Numbered from the stretch's first letter, positions 10,242 to 20,043 are shown. The stretch: DNA of 64,000 bases from Chryseobacterium carnipullorum (GCF_900142785.1 NZ_FRCD01000005.1:62001-126000); one strand, 5' to 3'. Notes: generated by a model from the sequence alone, not told the origin. Numbers and translations: made by a program.

Positions 10242-10989
10242 AGATGAAATAAAAGCTGCCAAGGCACTGGCAGATAATCTTAAGAAAGTAAGGCCGGAAA
10301 GTCAGATTCTGAGTATTTTACAAAGCGTGGAATCTGCAATAGACTGGTTACAGAACGAAACACTGCCGGATCTGATATTCATGGATATCCAATTGGCAGA
10401 CGGTCAATGTTTTGAAATTTTCGAATCGGTTGATATCCATATCCCCGTTATATTCTGTACTGCTTACAGTGACCATACGTTCGAGGCTTTCCGAAATAAC
10501 GGGATCGATTATATCCTGAAACCTTTTACAACAAACGAAATTGAGTTATCCCTTCAAAAACTGGAACAGTTCCGCAATTTCTTTCAAAAACAAAACTCAC
10601 CAGCTGAACTTTTACAGATCATAAAATCGGTGATTCCCTCTGAAAAAACAAAAACTAATTTTCTGATCTTTTCACAAAACAGATATATCAATGTTCCTAC
10701 CGGTGAAATTTCCTATTTCTGTAAAAGAACTGAAGGCACCTTTTTATCCACAACTGACCATAAGGTATATCCAATGAAAGAAACATTAGAGGAACTCCAG
10801 CGGCAGGTAAGTCCGGAAGATTTTTTTAGGGTCAACCGACAATATCTTGTAGCTTTCAAAAGCATCAGAGAAGTACAGCATTATTTCCATAGAAAACTTT
10901 TGATACAACTGGATGTGGAAACCTCTGAGAAAGTTTTTGTGCCCAGAGAAAAGGCCACCCTATTTCTGGAATGGCTATCGAATCGCTGA
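10222..10989 (+). CDS. LytTR-family response regulator
   Basis: A 255-residue regulator starting at the ATG that begins MNILIIEDE. The receiver domain has the acidic pair, the phosphoacceptor Asp in LIFMDIQLADG, the conserved Thr/Ser in FCTAYSD and the Lys in YILKPF. A linker is followed by a LytTR DNA-binding domain with the typical FFRVNRQYLVAF block. It is the partner of the overlapping histidine kinase. LytTR proteins bind direct repeats upstream of target promoters; no target can be named from this window. Confidence 0.92.
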   Translation: MNILIIEDEIKAAKALADNLKKVRPESQILSILQSVESAIDWLQNETLPDLIFMDIQLADGQCFEIFESVDIHIPVIFCTAYSDHTFEAFRNNGIDYILKPFTTNEIELSLQKLEQFRNFFQKQNSPAELLQIIKSVIPSEKTKTNFLIFSQNRYINVPTGEISYFCKRTEGTFLSTTDHKVYPMKETLEELQRQVSPEDFFRVNRQYLVAFKSIREVQHYFHRKLLIQLDVETSEKVFVPREKATLFLEWLSNR

Positions 10990-11019
10990 TCAATGACGGA
11001 ACTGCATTAACTGAATTTA

Positions 11020-11493
11020 TTAAAGTTTTTTATACATCAGATATTGTGGACCACTCCTCCCTATTCTGCTTTTACCATCGTACAGATATCCTGTTTTCAG
11101 ATAAATATGATAGGCTGAAAGATTTTTCTGATTAACTGCCAGAACAATTTCCTCGCAATCGGGAAAATTCCCCCTCACAAATTCATCAGCAATCTGCATG
11201 GCAGCTTTTCCGATTCCTTTTCCCTGTAAGTCAGGATTGATAGATAAAGATCTCAGCAAAACAGATTGTTCATTATCGGTCAAGTCAAATTTATCTTCTC
11301 CAAAATCCAGCACGAAAAATCCGGACGGCTGCCTGTTTTCAAAGACTGTTATAGCATACGCTTTAGGATCATTGATCTCGCTGAGTCTTTTCAAGGCCTG
11401 CTCTACAGTTGAAGTATACCTTTGCTGATGTTCATCCAGGGCATAATTAAGCCCTGCGAAATCTTCCTGTTTATAAAAATCTAAGCTGACCAT
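11020..11493 (-). CDS. GNAT family N-acetyltransferase
   Basis: A 157-residue acetyltransferase starting at the Met of MVSLDFYKQEDFAG; further upstream in-frame codons would overlap the preceding gene. The acetyl-CoA binding motif is SINPDLQGKGIGKAAM (R/QxxGxG/A type), followed by the C-terminal block AVNQKNLSAYHIYLKTGY. The substrate is unknown. It follows the DUF1684 gene by 4 nt on the same strand. Confidence 0.88.
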   Translation of the reverse strand: MVSLDFYKQEDFAGLNYALDEHQQRYTSTVEQALKRLSEINDPKAYAITVFENRQPSGFFVLDFGEDKFDLTDNEQSVLLRSLSINPDLQGKGIGKAAMQIADEFVRGNFPDCEEIVLAVNQKNLSAYHIYLKTGYLYDGKSRIGRSGPQYLMYKKL

Positions 11494-11497
11494 ATTC

Positions 11498-12115
11498 TTA
11501 ATGATGATAAATATCCTGATACATGACACCTGCCCTGATTTCTACCGGAAGCTTGTTTTCTTCAGGAACTACGGGACAATTGTAATCGTAAGCATTATAG
11601 GCACAGTAAGGCTGATACGATTGATTAAAATCCAGAACAATCGTATTTCCTTTCGGAATTTTCAGGTCCATATATTTTCCGCCTCCATAGGTTTCTTTTT
11701 CATTGGTAGCATCGCGAAAAGGAAGAAAAAGATGGTCTTTATATTTGTCCTGCTTAATAAGATCAAGACTCTGATACAAAGTCACGGTATAAGGTTTTCC
11801 ATCGAGTTCAAAGGTTGCTTTTCCATATTCACGATACGGCTTTGTCTTACCGGAAGACGTAGGCAGCTCAAAAGGTTGGGGATTTTCAGTTTTACTGAGT
11901 TTTGCAGTAACCCTGTATTTTAAATTAACCGGAAAGAAAGGATGCTTTTTAAAATTCGTAAAATTGTCTCCACGTAAGGGCGTTTCCTTTGGATTAAGAT
12001 ATTCTGCATCGAGTTCTTTCTGAAATTTTCTGATCTCCTTGCTTTCTTTTGAAGCTCCTTTTTGAGCTAAAATGAAGAGTGGAGATAACAGAAGAATGAT
12101 TAATATTTTTTTCAT
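11498..12115 (-). CDS. DUF1684 domain-containing exported protein
   Basis: A 205-residue protein with a signal peptide (LIILLLSPLFILAQ). The diagnostic C-terminal block SYQPYCAYNAYDYNCPVVPE, with its two Cys and aromatic residues, marks the DUF1684 family. Function is unknown; members are periplasmic or secreted. It is probably co-transcribed with the downstream acetyltransferase. Confidence 0.85.
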   Translation of the reverse strand: MKKILIILLLSPLFILAQKGASKESKEIRKFQKELDAEYLNPKETPLRGDNFTNFKKHPFFPVNLKYRVTAKLSKTENPQPFELPTSSGKTKPYREYGKATFELDGKPYTVTLYQSLDLIKQDKYKDHLFLPFRDATNEKETYGGGKYMDLKIPKGNTIVLDFNQSYQPYCAYNAYDYNCPVVPEENKLPVEIRAGVMYQDIYHH

Positions 12116-12249
12116 GAACGCTTCAAATTATAAGTAAAACTATGAATTTTTCATGGCATGAAAAGTTAAAATTGTAATAAAAAGGTACAATCTGTTTTAA
12201 ATAATCCGTATTCCATTTTCTTTAGCATATTTTTTGACCTGTAAAGCTT

Positions 12250-13833
12250 ATGGACAGAAAGAAATTCATCAAGACGGGCCTTCTCGCAGTATCAGGTTTT
12301 TATTTCCTTAATGCTGATCTGTTTCAGGCCATGCAGCCGAAAACGGACAGCTTAGAAGGAAATGTCATAGACGCTCCTATACTTATTGTAGGCAGCGGAT
12401 ATGGAGGAGCTGTGTCGGCTTTACGTCTTTGTGAAGCCGGAAAAAAAGTGGTCATGCTTGAAATGGGTCTGAATTGGGAAAAATCAGGAATTCCATTTTC
12501 CAGTATGTTGAAACCAGGCAAAAGTGCAGCGTGGCTGAAAAAGAAGACCATTGCACCGTTTATGAATATTTTTTCGTTAACTCCTTTCACGGGAACGCTG
12601 GACAGAATGGATTTTGAGCATATCAATATCTGGGTCGGACGGGGTGTAGGCGGCGGTTCTCTGGTAAATGGCGGAATGGCCGTTACCCCTAAGGAAAGCT
12701 ACTTTAAAGAAGTTTTTCCTGATCTGGATGCTGAAAAGTTTTACAGCACCTATTTCCCAATGGTTCATAAAGAACTGAAAGTGAATGTTATTGATGAGCA
12801 ATTTTTAAAAGACTGCCCTTATTATCAGTTTACACGGGTAGGTGAAGAGGAGGCTCATAAAGCAGGTTTCAAAACCATACGGGTTCCGAATGTTTATGAT
12901 TTCCAATACATGGAAAAAGAATATAAGAATGAAGTTCCCCGTTCTGCTTTGAATACAGAAGTGATTTACGGAAATAACCACGGCAAGAACAGTCTGGATA
13001 AAACCTACCTCAAAAAGGCACTCGAAACCGGAAATCTCGAAATTCTGGATCTTCATTGTGTCGAAAACATTAAGCTTAATGACGATAAAACCTATACTTT
13101 AAATGTGCAGCAAATTGATACTTCAGGGGCTGTTGTTTCTGATAAGGTATTCAACTGTAAAAAACTGATTCTCGCTGCGGGAACGATGGGAACTTTGAAA
13201 ATTCTTTTACAGTCCAATGCCGTTAATAAATTTCCGATTCACGAAGAGATCGGGAAAAACTGGGGGAACAACGGCAATTTCATGACGGGCAGAAACTGGG
13301 TAAAACCATTGTCCGGCGGAACAGGGGCCAAACAATCTACGATTCCTGTGGGAGGTATTGATAACTGGGAAGACAAAGAACATCCTTTTTTCACGGAAAT
13401 CGCTCCGCTTCCGATGGGAATGGATGTAGCTACAGCGTTATATCTTTTAATTAATAGAGTTGATAAAAAAGGGGAAGTTTCCTATGATGTTAACACCAAA
13501 AAACTGAGTTTAAACTGGGATCCGAGCCATACGGTTAAAATGAAGGAGAATGCAAATTATTTTATCAAAAAGATGAACCGGGCGAATGGCGGAACGAGAA
13601 GCCATTTCTTATTTAATAACGGTTTCGGAGCAGATGTCTGCTATCATCCGCTGGGAGGCTGTGTATTGGGTAAGGCAACCAATGACTATGGAAAACTAAA
13701 AGATCACGACAATCTTTATGTGTTAGATGGATCTTTGATTCCGGGAACAATCGGGGTTAATCCTTTTGTGACCATTACTGCTATTGCAGAATATTGCATT
13801 GAAAATCTAATCAGGCAGAATGAATTTGCATAG
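12250..13833 (+). CDS. GMC oxidoreductase, cholesterol-oxidase-like flavoprotein
   Basis: A 527-residue FAD enzyme. The N-terminus MDRKKFIKTGLLAVSGFYF looks like a membrane-targeting or Tat-like leader without a clear twin Arg. The FAD-binding motif ILIVGSGYGGAVSALRL follows at about residue 43, then a GVGGGSLVNGG block. The C-terminal YHPLGGCVLGKATNDYG and LYVLDGSLIPG through GVNPFVTITA blocks match class I cholesterol oxidases of the GMC superfamily closely. It probably oxidises a sterol-like or other alcohol with O2 as acceptor. Bacteroidota rarely metabolise sterols, so the natural substrate is open. Confidence 0.82.
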   Translation: MDRKKFIKTGLLAVSGFYFLNADLFQAMQPKTDSLEGNVIDAPILIVGSGYGGAVSALRLCEAGKKVVMLEMGLNWEKSGIPFSSMLKPGKSAAWLKKKTIAPFMNIFSLTPFTGTLDRMDFEHINIWVGRGVGGGSLVNGGMAVTPKESYFKEVFPDLDAEKFYSTYFPMVHKELKVNVIDEQFLKDCPYYQFTRVGEEEAHKAGFKTIRVPNVYDFQYMEKEYKNEVPRSALNTEVIYGNNHGKNSLDKTYLKKALETGNLEILDLHCVENIKLNDDKTYTLNVQQIDTSGAVVSDKVFNCKKLILAAGTMGTLKILLQSNAVNKFPIHEEIGKNWGNNGNFMTGRNWVKPLSGGTGAKQSTIPVGGIDNWEDKEHPFFTEIAPLPMGMDVATALYLLINRVDKKGEVSYDVNTKKLSLNWDPSHTVKMKENANYFIKKMNRANGGTRSHFLFNNGFGADVCYHPLGGCVLGKATNDYGKLKDHDNLYVLDGSLIPGTIGVNPFVTITAIAEYCIENLIRQNEFA

Positions 13834-13846
13834 GATTAAGATCTCA

Positions 13847-14710
13847 CTACATGGATTGTACTTCATCTAAATATTTTCTGATATCCTCTTCCTGTTGATG
13901 AGGGTACTCAAAATTAAGATTCTCAGCCAAAGCTGTCCCAAGGTCATGCACCAAATCTGCTGAAGCGTATAAAGCACGCCAGTTATCGTCAATACTGCTT
14001 CCTGAGAAGGTGGCTTCTGCTCTTTCCCAGAGTTCTGCAGACAGGTGTTTTTTGAAAAGACGGCCATGTTTATTGGTGGTGATATTTTTCCAGTCGTGAA
14101 AACTGGCAATAGACCATTCAATCAGAGGCACGAGATAATCTGTCCGGATCACATCTTCTGACATGAATTTAGCATAAAACAGATCTTCACGTTTCAGGCA
14201 TTTGGCCACATAGGTCGTATCCCACCAGAAGTCGTTCATCAATTGCTGAAACTTTTGTTCTGTAGGTTTCCGGATCATGACAGACTGATAGGTTGGCGGC
14301 TTTAAATCTTTGGTCAGCTGATCTTTATCAATCAAAACCTTGTAACCAACATCCCAATCATCTGGAAGCTTTTCTTCCTGAACCTCTTTTAAAAATTCTG
14401 ATTTTTGATAAAGTTTAAAATCAACCTTCACATGATCAGCGTACAGTACCATTTTCATGGCGTGTTTCCCATCAAAATAAGAATCATCTTCTTCTACCAT
14501 GGAAACAGGATCACCAAAAATATAAATCCATTTCTTATCGGTCTCATACTCTTTTAAATTTTCAAAGACCAGTTCTATATCAAGGTCGCTGAAATCATCT
14601 ACAGGTGCATAAGGATTCACCAACGAACTGGTCAGCAGTACAGCGTGAATGTCAGGATTGTTGTCTGCCCAGCTGATAATATGCTTCAGTTTTTCCTCCC
14701 GCGCTTTCAT
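13847..14710 (-). CDS. ANT(6)-type aminoglycoside adenylyltransferase family protein
   Basis: A 287-residue nucleotidyltransferase matching the aminoglycoside 6-adenylyltransferase (AadE/AadS) family in length and layout. The NTP-transferase block reads LLTSSLVNPYAPVDDFSDLD, with the metal-binding Asp pair in DLD, followed by WIYIFGDPVSMVEE and the conserved C-terminal WEL-like helical domain with FWWDTTYVAKCLKREDL. The family transfers AMP to streptomycin, but chromosomal homologues are not always resistance proteins. It is encoded two bases after a small unknown gene on the same strand. Confidence 0.8.
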   Translation of the reverse strand: MKAREEKLKHIISWADNNPDIHAVLLTSSLVNPYAPVDDFSDLDIELVFENLKEYETDKKWIYIFGDPVSMVEEDDSYFDGKHAMKMVLYADHVKVDFKLYQKSEFLKEVQEEKLPDDWDVGYKVLIDKDQLTKDLKPPTYQSVMIRKPTEQKFQQLMNDFWWDTTYVAKCLKREDLFYAKFMSEDVIRTDYLVPLIEWSIASFHDWKNITTNKHGRLFKKHLSAELWERAEATFSGSSIDDNWRALYASADLVHDLGTALAENLNFEYPHQQEEDIRKYLDEVQSM

Positions 14711-14712
14711 TA

Positions 14713-15114
14713 TTAATAAGATTCTGAAATTTTCACCCGGTAGACATCCAGAGAGTTTCTTTTGATAGATTCCACAAAAAACCCTCCTTCTTCTGGTATA
14801 ACTTCTTTAAGGTTAAAACTTTTACAGTCTTTTGGCAAACCAGAAAATACTAACGTAAACCAGAAATCCTGCATGAACGGAACGGCTGTCCAATTGGGGT
14901 AGATTGTAATATTCTCAGCATGAATAAGCTTACTTTTATGATCAGACTGATTGTCAATTAGGTAGGTAGAATTCCATATCCTGATCAGATTTCCCAAAAA
15001 TGGTGACGCGGGAAAACAGCAATGGACAATAACCTGCTTCTCCTCTTCAATTTTGGTCTGAAGAGATTCCAGGAGTTCTTTGGCGATAATGGGCTTTACG
15101 AGTATTTCTTCCAA
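14713..15114 (-). CDS. Hypothetical protein, 133 residues
   Basis: I do not recognise this protein. It has no signal peptide or membrane segment. Two Cys lie in VIVHCCFPASPFLGN, and the C-terminal half (PFMQDFWFTLVFSGLPKDCK) looks like a small alpha/beta domain. The gene ends two bases before the ANT(6)-like gene starts, so the two are probably co-translated. Confidence 0.6.
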   Translation of the reverse strand: MEEILVKPIIAKELLESLQTKIEEEKQVIVHCCFPASPFLGNLIRIWNSTYLIDNQSDHKSKLIHAENITIYPNWTAVPFMQDFWFTLVFSGLPKDCKSFNLKEVIPEEGGFFVESIKRNSLDVYRVKISESY

Positions 15115-15197
15115 CTTTTATTGTATGTCAATGTCAATTGTGAATGGGTGAATCATCAATGTGAATGCTATAAATTGACTGTTCACCCATTACTTTT

Positions 15198-16703
15198 TTA
15201 ATATTCTAATTCTAATTTATCTTTGGTATAATTTCTTACTTTCTCTGTAAGCTCTGGATTGTGAGCTAATTTCTGACCGTAAGAAGGAACTATTTCCAAT
15301 AATTTGTCTTTCCATTCACCCTGCAATTTTTCAGGGAAACATTTTTCAAGAACATTCAGCATAGCATATACCGCTGTGGAAGCACCCGGAGAAGCGCCAA
15401 GCAAGGACGCAATGGTTCCGCTTTTATTCACGACCACTTCAGTTCCGAACTCCAGTTTTCCACCGTCTTTTTCATCTTTTTTAATGATCTGTACTCTCTG
15501 TCCGGCTACTTTCAGTTCCCAGTCTTCTTCATTGGCATCTTTGATGAATTCTCTCAGATGCTGCATTCTTTGTGATTTCGTCATCGCTACCTGCTGAATA
15601 AGGTATTTAGTCAGCGGAAGATTGTGCCACCACGCACCAAATAGTGATCTTAAATTTTTAGTATTAACGCTTTCAGGTAAGTCCAGATAACTTCCTTCTT
15701 TCAGAAATTTTGTAGAGAACCCGGCAAAAGGTCCGAAAAGAAGCGCTTTTTTACCATCAATAATTCTAAGATCCAAGTGAGGAACAGACATAGGCGGAGC
15801 ATCTACTGTTGCCTGGGTATATACTTTGGCGTGATGTTTTTCAACCAATTCCTGGTTATGACTTACCAGCCATTGTCCGGAAACAGGGAAACCACCGTAC
15901 CCTTCACTTTCTTTGATATCTGAACTGTCCAATAGAGGAAGCGCATAGCCACCAGCACCAATGAATACAAAATCAGCAACAACTTCCTGTTTGTGATTGT
16001 GGATTCTGTCTTTGACTTTCATTTCCCACTTTCCGTCTTCTCTGGGATCCACATCTTTCACTTCATGGTAAAGAAATACCTCAACATTAGAATCCTCCAG
16101 CAGATGTCTTCCCATCTTTCTGGTTAAAGTTCCGAAGTTGACATCCGTCCCCATATCCATCTTGGTAGCCGCCATCACTTCAGAATCATTTCTTTTGCTC
16201 ATCACCAGGGGAATCCATTCTCTAAGCTTATCATGATCGGTAGAATATTCCATCCCTGAAAAAAGAACCGATTCCGACATCGTCTGATGACGTTTTCTAA
16301 GGTATTCAGCTTCTTTTTCGCCGAATACAAGGCTCATATGCGGACATGAATTGATAAAATCCTTTGGATTCTCCACATATCCTTTAGTCACCAGATAAGC
16401 CCAGAACTGTTTTGACATTTCAAACTGCTCTGCAATACTCTCGGCTTTAGTAATATCAACGGTTCCATCCGGTCTTTCATGCGTATAATTAAGTTCACAA
16501 AAAGCTGAATGCCCCGTACCAGCATTATTCCATGCTGCGGTACTTTCTTTCGCAAACCTGCCAAGCATTTCGAAGATGGCAATTTCAAGATTGGGATCAA
16601 ATTCGTGAAGCAATGTTGCTAAAGTGGCGCTCATGATTCCGCCGCCTATCAGTACAACGTCATATTTTGGTTTCGGTGTTCTGCTTATAAGCGATTGTGG
16701 CAT
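15198..16703 (-). CDS. mqo: Malate:quinone oxidoreductase
   Basis: A peripheral-membrane FAD enzyme that oxidises malate to oxaloacetate and reduces quinone, replacing NAD malate dehydrogenase in the respiratory chain. The FAD motif DVVLIGGGIMSATLATLL follows the chosen Met (MPQSLISRTPKPKYD), which gives the usual length of about 500 residues. A longer in-frame start would add 29 unconserved residues. Other Mqo blocks include AAWNNAGTGHSAFCELNYT, FIGAGGYALPLLDSS and the C-terminal GASPGASTAVYAMLNVL. Confidence 0.95.
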   Translation of the reverse strand: MPQSLISRTPKPKYDVVLIGGGIMSATLATLLHEFDPNLEIAIFEMLGRFAKESTAAWNNAGTGHSAFCELNYTHERPDGTVDITKAESIAEQFEMSKQFWAYLVTKGYVENPKDFINSCPHMSLVFGEKEAEYLRKRHQTMSESVLFSGMEYSTDHDKLREWIPLVMSKRNDSEVMAATKMDMGTDVNFGTLTRKMGRHLLEDSNVEVFLYHEVKDVDPREDGKWEMKVKDRIHNHKQEVVADFVFIGAGGYALPLLDSSDIKESEGYGGFPVSGQWLVSHNQELVEKHHAKVYTQATVDAPPMSVPHLDLRIIDGKKALLFGPFAGFSTKFLKEGSYLDLPESVNTKNLRSLFGAWWHNLPLTKYLIQQVAMTKSQRMQHLREFIKDANEEDWELKVAGQRVQIIKKDEKDGGKLEFGTEVVVNKSGTIASLLGASPGASTAVYAMLNVLEKCFPEKLQGEWKDKLLEIVPSYGQKLAHNPELTEKVRNYTKDKLELEY

Positions 16704-17239
16704 ATTTCTAAATTTTACATCAAATTTCGGGAAAAGTTTGATAAGTAAGGATGGGTTTAACGATTTTAACACGTTAATTTTTACAGCCAAAAAAGTTTTT
16801 TAACGGCCAAAAATATTTCATGGATACTGTCAATAGCCTTGCATTGAAATTCGTAATGAAATTACAATTTGTATTTTTTAAAAATGCTGGTGAATAGTCG
16901 TAATAGAATCTATTTTATTGAGAATTTTTTTAATAAATATCAAATGAAATGGTTTAAAATTTTCTAAAAAATAATTTAAGTTCACTTAAGTTCACTTAAG
17001 TCTGTCATGTAGAACGATTCAATAATAGACATCTTAGAGGTAAATAATTACCAATACATTATGAAAAATAATAGATAAAATATAATATTATTCACTTTTA
17101 ATTGAATAAAATACACAAATGAGTAAAGTAAATTTATAATAAGAATTCAATTAAGTTATTTATTTTATGTAATTTGCACCCTTAATATTGTTTATTTTAT
17201 TAGTATTTAATTAAAAATATTCATTAAAACATAAAACAG
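16704..17239. other. AT-rich intergenic region with a 10-bp direct repeat
   Basis: No coding region is visible. The stretch separates the minus-strand mqo from the plus-strand secreted-protein group and so should hold both promoters. A short direct repeat of TTAAGTTCAC lies at 16976-17000 (two and a half copies). A TAATTTGC-type -7 candidate is at about 17169, before the first secreted paralogue. Nothing else stands out. Confidence 0.5.
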
Positions 17240-18346
17240 ATGAAAATCATCCATTTCATGAGTACATTTTTTGCAACAGCGGCACTAGCCCAAAGCGGAA
17301 ATGTAGGGATTGACACGTCCACACCTGATCCCAGTGCAATTTTACACATCGAAAACTTTAAAGGAACTCCAGCTATTGCTACGGCAACAATTTCAGGAGG
17401 TGCTGTCACAGGGATTACCTTAACCAACGGCGGAAGCGGATACACTACCGCTCCTACAGTTAACTTCTATGCAGGAGGATCTATCGTCAACGGAGGAACA
17501 AAAGCCAGGGCAACAGCTTCTATTTCAGGAGGTACAGTGACAGGAATTACGATTAATAATGGTGGAACGGGTTATACCAGTCCTCCTACTGTTACGATCT
17601 CCGGAGGTAACAAGGGTCTTCTTTTCCCCAACCTTAATATCGCTAACCTGAGCAGTACAACTTCTCCCGTAGCATCGCCAGCCAATGGGCTTATTGGTTT
17701 TAATGGAGGAACGAACAGTAACAATAAGGCACTTCATTTTTTCAATGGTACTTCAAACCAGTGGCAAAGTGCGATAGATGCTGAAGAAACCCCTAAAGTA
17801 GCTTATCTGGATTTCACAGGTTCTCTGTCTTTACTGGACAATGCTGTTGCAGGAGCTAGTGCGCTATTAGTCGTAAATCCGCCGGCAATTTCCGGTGTTT
17901 CCAATATTAATGGTTTTAAAGTAGTGCTGAATACAGTATCCGGAGGCTATTCTTTAGTCCTTCCACAGGGAAATTACCTCGTTGAAGTAAACCTTAACCT
18001 CAACTCACCACAGGAAAGCCCTGCAGGACAGGGAGGCACTGCTCCTCTTACAGGTAGTACTTATTATCTGATGGGATATTTCATCGATTTCTTTAGCGAA
18101 ACCTTTAATAACTCTACCAACACCTTTACAGCGGGAGCCAATTCCAGAAAGGAAGTCCCGATTGTTTCGAAAGTGAACACCAATCACCTTGCAACCTGGT
18201 CGTATTATTATAGTGTACCTAATAATGCCAATGCCAACATCATCGGGGGACTAAGGCTTAGCCTTGGAAGAATGCAGAACAGTACATTCTATGATCTGGT
18301 GAATGTGATCCCAACAGGATCTTATATTAAAATCTCTAAGCTTTAA
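17240..18346 (+). CDS. Secreted repeat-containing protein, paralogue 1
   Basis: A 368-residue exported protein (leader ending ATAALAQ). The mature N-terminus reads GNVGIDTSTPDPSAILHI, shared in form with the next two genes. Residues about 45-125 hold two copies of a glycine-rich repeat built around TGITLTNGGSGYTTAPTV and TGITINNGGTGYTSPPTV, absent from its paralogues. Then follow the family blocks GLLFPNLNIANL and NGLIGFNGG and a C-terminal beta-rich domain of about 180 residues. Function is unknown; the architecture suggests a cell-surface or tail-fibre-like beta-sandwich protein. It is first of three tandem genes. Confidence 0.7.
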   Translation: MKIIHFMSTFFATAALAQSGNVGIDTSTPDPSAILHIENFKGTPAIATATISGGAVTGITLTNGGSGYTTAPTVNFYAGGSIVNGGTKARATASISGGTVTGITINNGGTGYTSPPTVTISGGNKGLLFPNLNIANLSSTTSPVASPANGLIGFNGGTNSNNKALHFFNGTSNQWQSAIDAEETPKVAYLDFTGSLSLLDNAVAGASALLVVNPPAISGVSNINGFKVVLNTVSGGYSLVLPQGNYLVEVNLNLNSPQESPAGQGGTAPLTGSTYYLMGYFIDFFSETFNNSTNTFTAGANSRKEVPIVSKVNTNHLATWSYYYSVPNNANANIIGGLRLSLGRMQNSTFYDLVNVIPTGSYIKISKL

Positions 18347-18355
18347 ATACAAAAT

Positions 18356-19177
18356 ATGAAAAAAAGTTATATTCTACTATTTTTATCAATAGTCCACCTG
18401 ATATATGCACAAGTTGCTATAGGGAAAAACACCGTTAACAGCTCTGCAGTGCTGGAAATTTCAGAATCTTCCAATAAAGGAGTTCTTCTTCCCAGAGTAG
18501 ATATTGTAGATATATTAAGCAATACAAGTCCTGTAAACAATCCTGCAAATGGGCTTTTAGTATATAATAAAGGGAATTCTATGAGCCCAGGTCTCTACTT
18601 ATGGAAAAACAACCGCTGGAACCAGATTTCAGACACTTACAATCTCGTGAGCTATATGATCCTTCAGAGAACTACTGATTATACTATACTGGGAGCTTCT
18701 GCAAACGGCACTTTTAAAAACTTCAATGATGCCGCCCTTACAGTCATCTCGAACGATATCGGAGCGTCTTACAATACTGGCTCCGGGCTTATCACACTCC
18801 CTGGCAACAGTGGATATCTGGTGAATGTATGTCTGAACATCCGTACAGCTCTTGAAAGCACGACATTGGGTATTGGAGGCACCGCAGTTCACTTACATCA
18901 GTATCTTGTAAAGCTTATCGACCCTGTAAGCGGGACACAGTATGGAAAAACTATCAGCTTAAACGCCCAGTCGATCGCCACCAACAAAACGCATACTCTT
19001 AATTTGAGTTTCTCTTTTGTAACAACTTCTACAACGCCTATTACACTTCTTCCTTCTATTGCTCATGACGCTGGAGGAACCTATCAGGCGGGCGCTGGAG
19101 GTACCACTCCAAATAACGGAGAAATCATCATTACCAATGCAAAAATTGACATCCAGCGTTCTGCTCTTAATCAATAA
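18356..19177 (+). CDS. Secreted protein, paralogue 2
   Basis: A 273-residue exported protein (leader ending HLIYAQ). It shares the family blocks with its neighbours: VAIGKNTVNSSAVLEI, then GVLLPRVDIVDIL, then NGLLVYNKG, then LWKNNRWNQIS, and a C-terminal beta-rich domain. It begins nine bases after paralogue 1 ends, so the three genes are probably one operon. Function is unknown. Confidence 0.7.
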   Translation: MKKSYILLFLSIVHLIYAQVAIGKNTVNSSAVLEISESSNKGVLLPRVDIVDILSNTSPVNNPANGLLVYNKGNSMSPGLYLWKNNRWNQISDTYNLVSYMILQRTTDYTILGASANGTFKNFNDAALTVISNDIGASYNTGSGLITLPGNSGYLVNVCLNIRTALESTTLGIGGTAVHLHQYLVKLIDPVSGTQYGKTISLNAQSIATNKTHTLNLSFSFVTTSTTPITLLPSIAHDAGGTYQAGAGGTTPNNGEIIITNAKIDIQRSALNQ

Positions 19178-19187
19178 CAGTAAAAAA

Positions 19188-19964
19188 ATGAAAAAACTTA
19201 TTTATATATTCTGTATGGCAGCTTTCCTGTCAAGCATGTTCATAAAAGCACAGGTGGGTATTAATACCAATACACCCAACGCAAGTAGTGTTCTGGATAT
19301 CAATTCAGCAAATAAAGGTGTTCTTTTTCCACAATATGATCTCACGGTACTGAACAGTACTTCTACTCCGGTTTCAAACCCTGCAGACGGACTAATGATA
19401 TTTAACAAAGGAGGCAGTTCTGTCTATCCAAAAGGGTACTATATATGGATAAGAGACCAGTGGCAACGTGCTATTCTTGCAGGATCTGAACCCCAGATTA
19501 TGTCTCTTCTTATTAACCCTTCTGCTCTAATCCCTGCTAACAGTACGAATAATACACTTACAGGATTTACCGTTGCTGCCAATAAGATCACAGGTGCATC
19601 ACTTGGTGCTGATACTTCTACCATTACATTGCCAGCCGGAACTTACATCGTCCGTTATTCTGTAGATACGAGTAATGCCAATAATAATTCGGGTCCGGCG
19701 AATACACAGTATCTTTCACAAAACTTTACCTGCACGCGTTCTTATTTAATTAATGGGGCCACAAGTGCTACGATTACTGAAATGAACAAAATGTGCCAGC
19801 TATCCAGTTCATTTACTTTTTTTCAGGGAACTTATTTTTTAACGCTGGCTGCTCCAACAACGATCAGACAGAAGTTTGAATTTGATACAGGCAATGGATT
19901 TACGGCAAGTAATCTTAATGTAAGAGCTTCCTTTACACTTTTGATCACCAAAATGAGCTTATAA
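19188..19964 (+). CDS. Secreted protein, paralogue 3
   Basis: About 258 residues from the ATG at 19188. In-frame codons upstream overlap the previous gene and are ignored because the signal peptide starts here (ending MFIKAQ). The mature protein opens VGINTNTPNASSVLDI and repeats the GVLFPQYDL and DGLMIFNKGG blocks. Its C-terminal beta-rich domain differs from those of its paralogues, as expected for a diversifying surface domain. Function is unknown. A strong terminator follows. Confidence 0.7.
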   Translation: MKKLIYIFCMAAFLSSMFIKAQVGINTNTPNASSVLDINSANKGVLFPQYDLTVLNSTSTPVSNPADGLMIFNKGGSSVYPKGYYIWIRDQWQRAILAGSEPQIMSLLINPSALIPANSTNNTLTGFTVAANKITGASLGADTSTITLPAGTYIVRYSVDTSNANNNSGPANTQYLSQNFTCTRSYLINGATSATITEMNKMCQLSSSFTFFQGTYFLTLAAPTTIRQKFEFDTGNGFTASNLNVRASFTLLITKMSL

Positions 19965-19968
19965 AAAA

Positions 19969-19997
19969 AACTAAAGCCTTGAAAAAAGGCTTTAGTT
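19969..19997. terminator. Bidirectional intrinsic terminator
   Basis: A perfect 12-bp stem, AACTAAAGCCTT pairing with AAGGCTTTAGTT around a 5-nt loop, with A and T tracts outside. It separates the secreted-protein operon from the convergent gpsA and can serve both. Confidence 0.85.
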
Positions 19998-20043
19998 TAA
20001 TAGTATATCTGAACAAGGTTTTAATCTTTCAAGCCTTGTTTTT

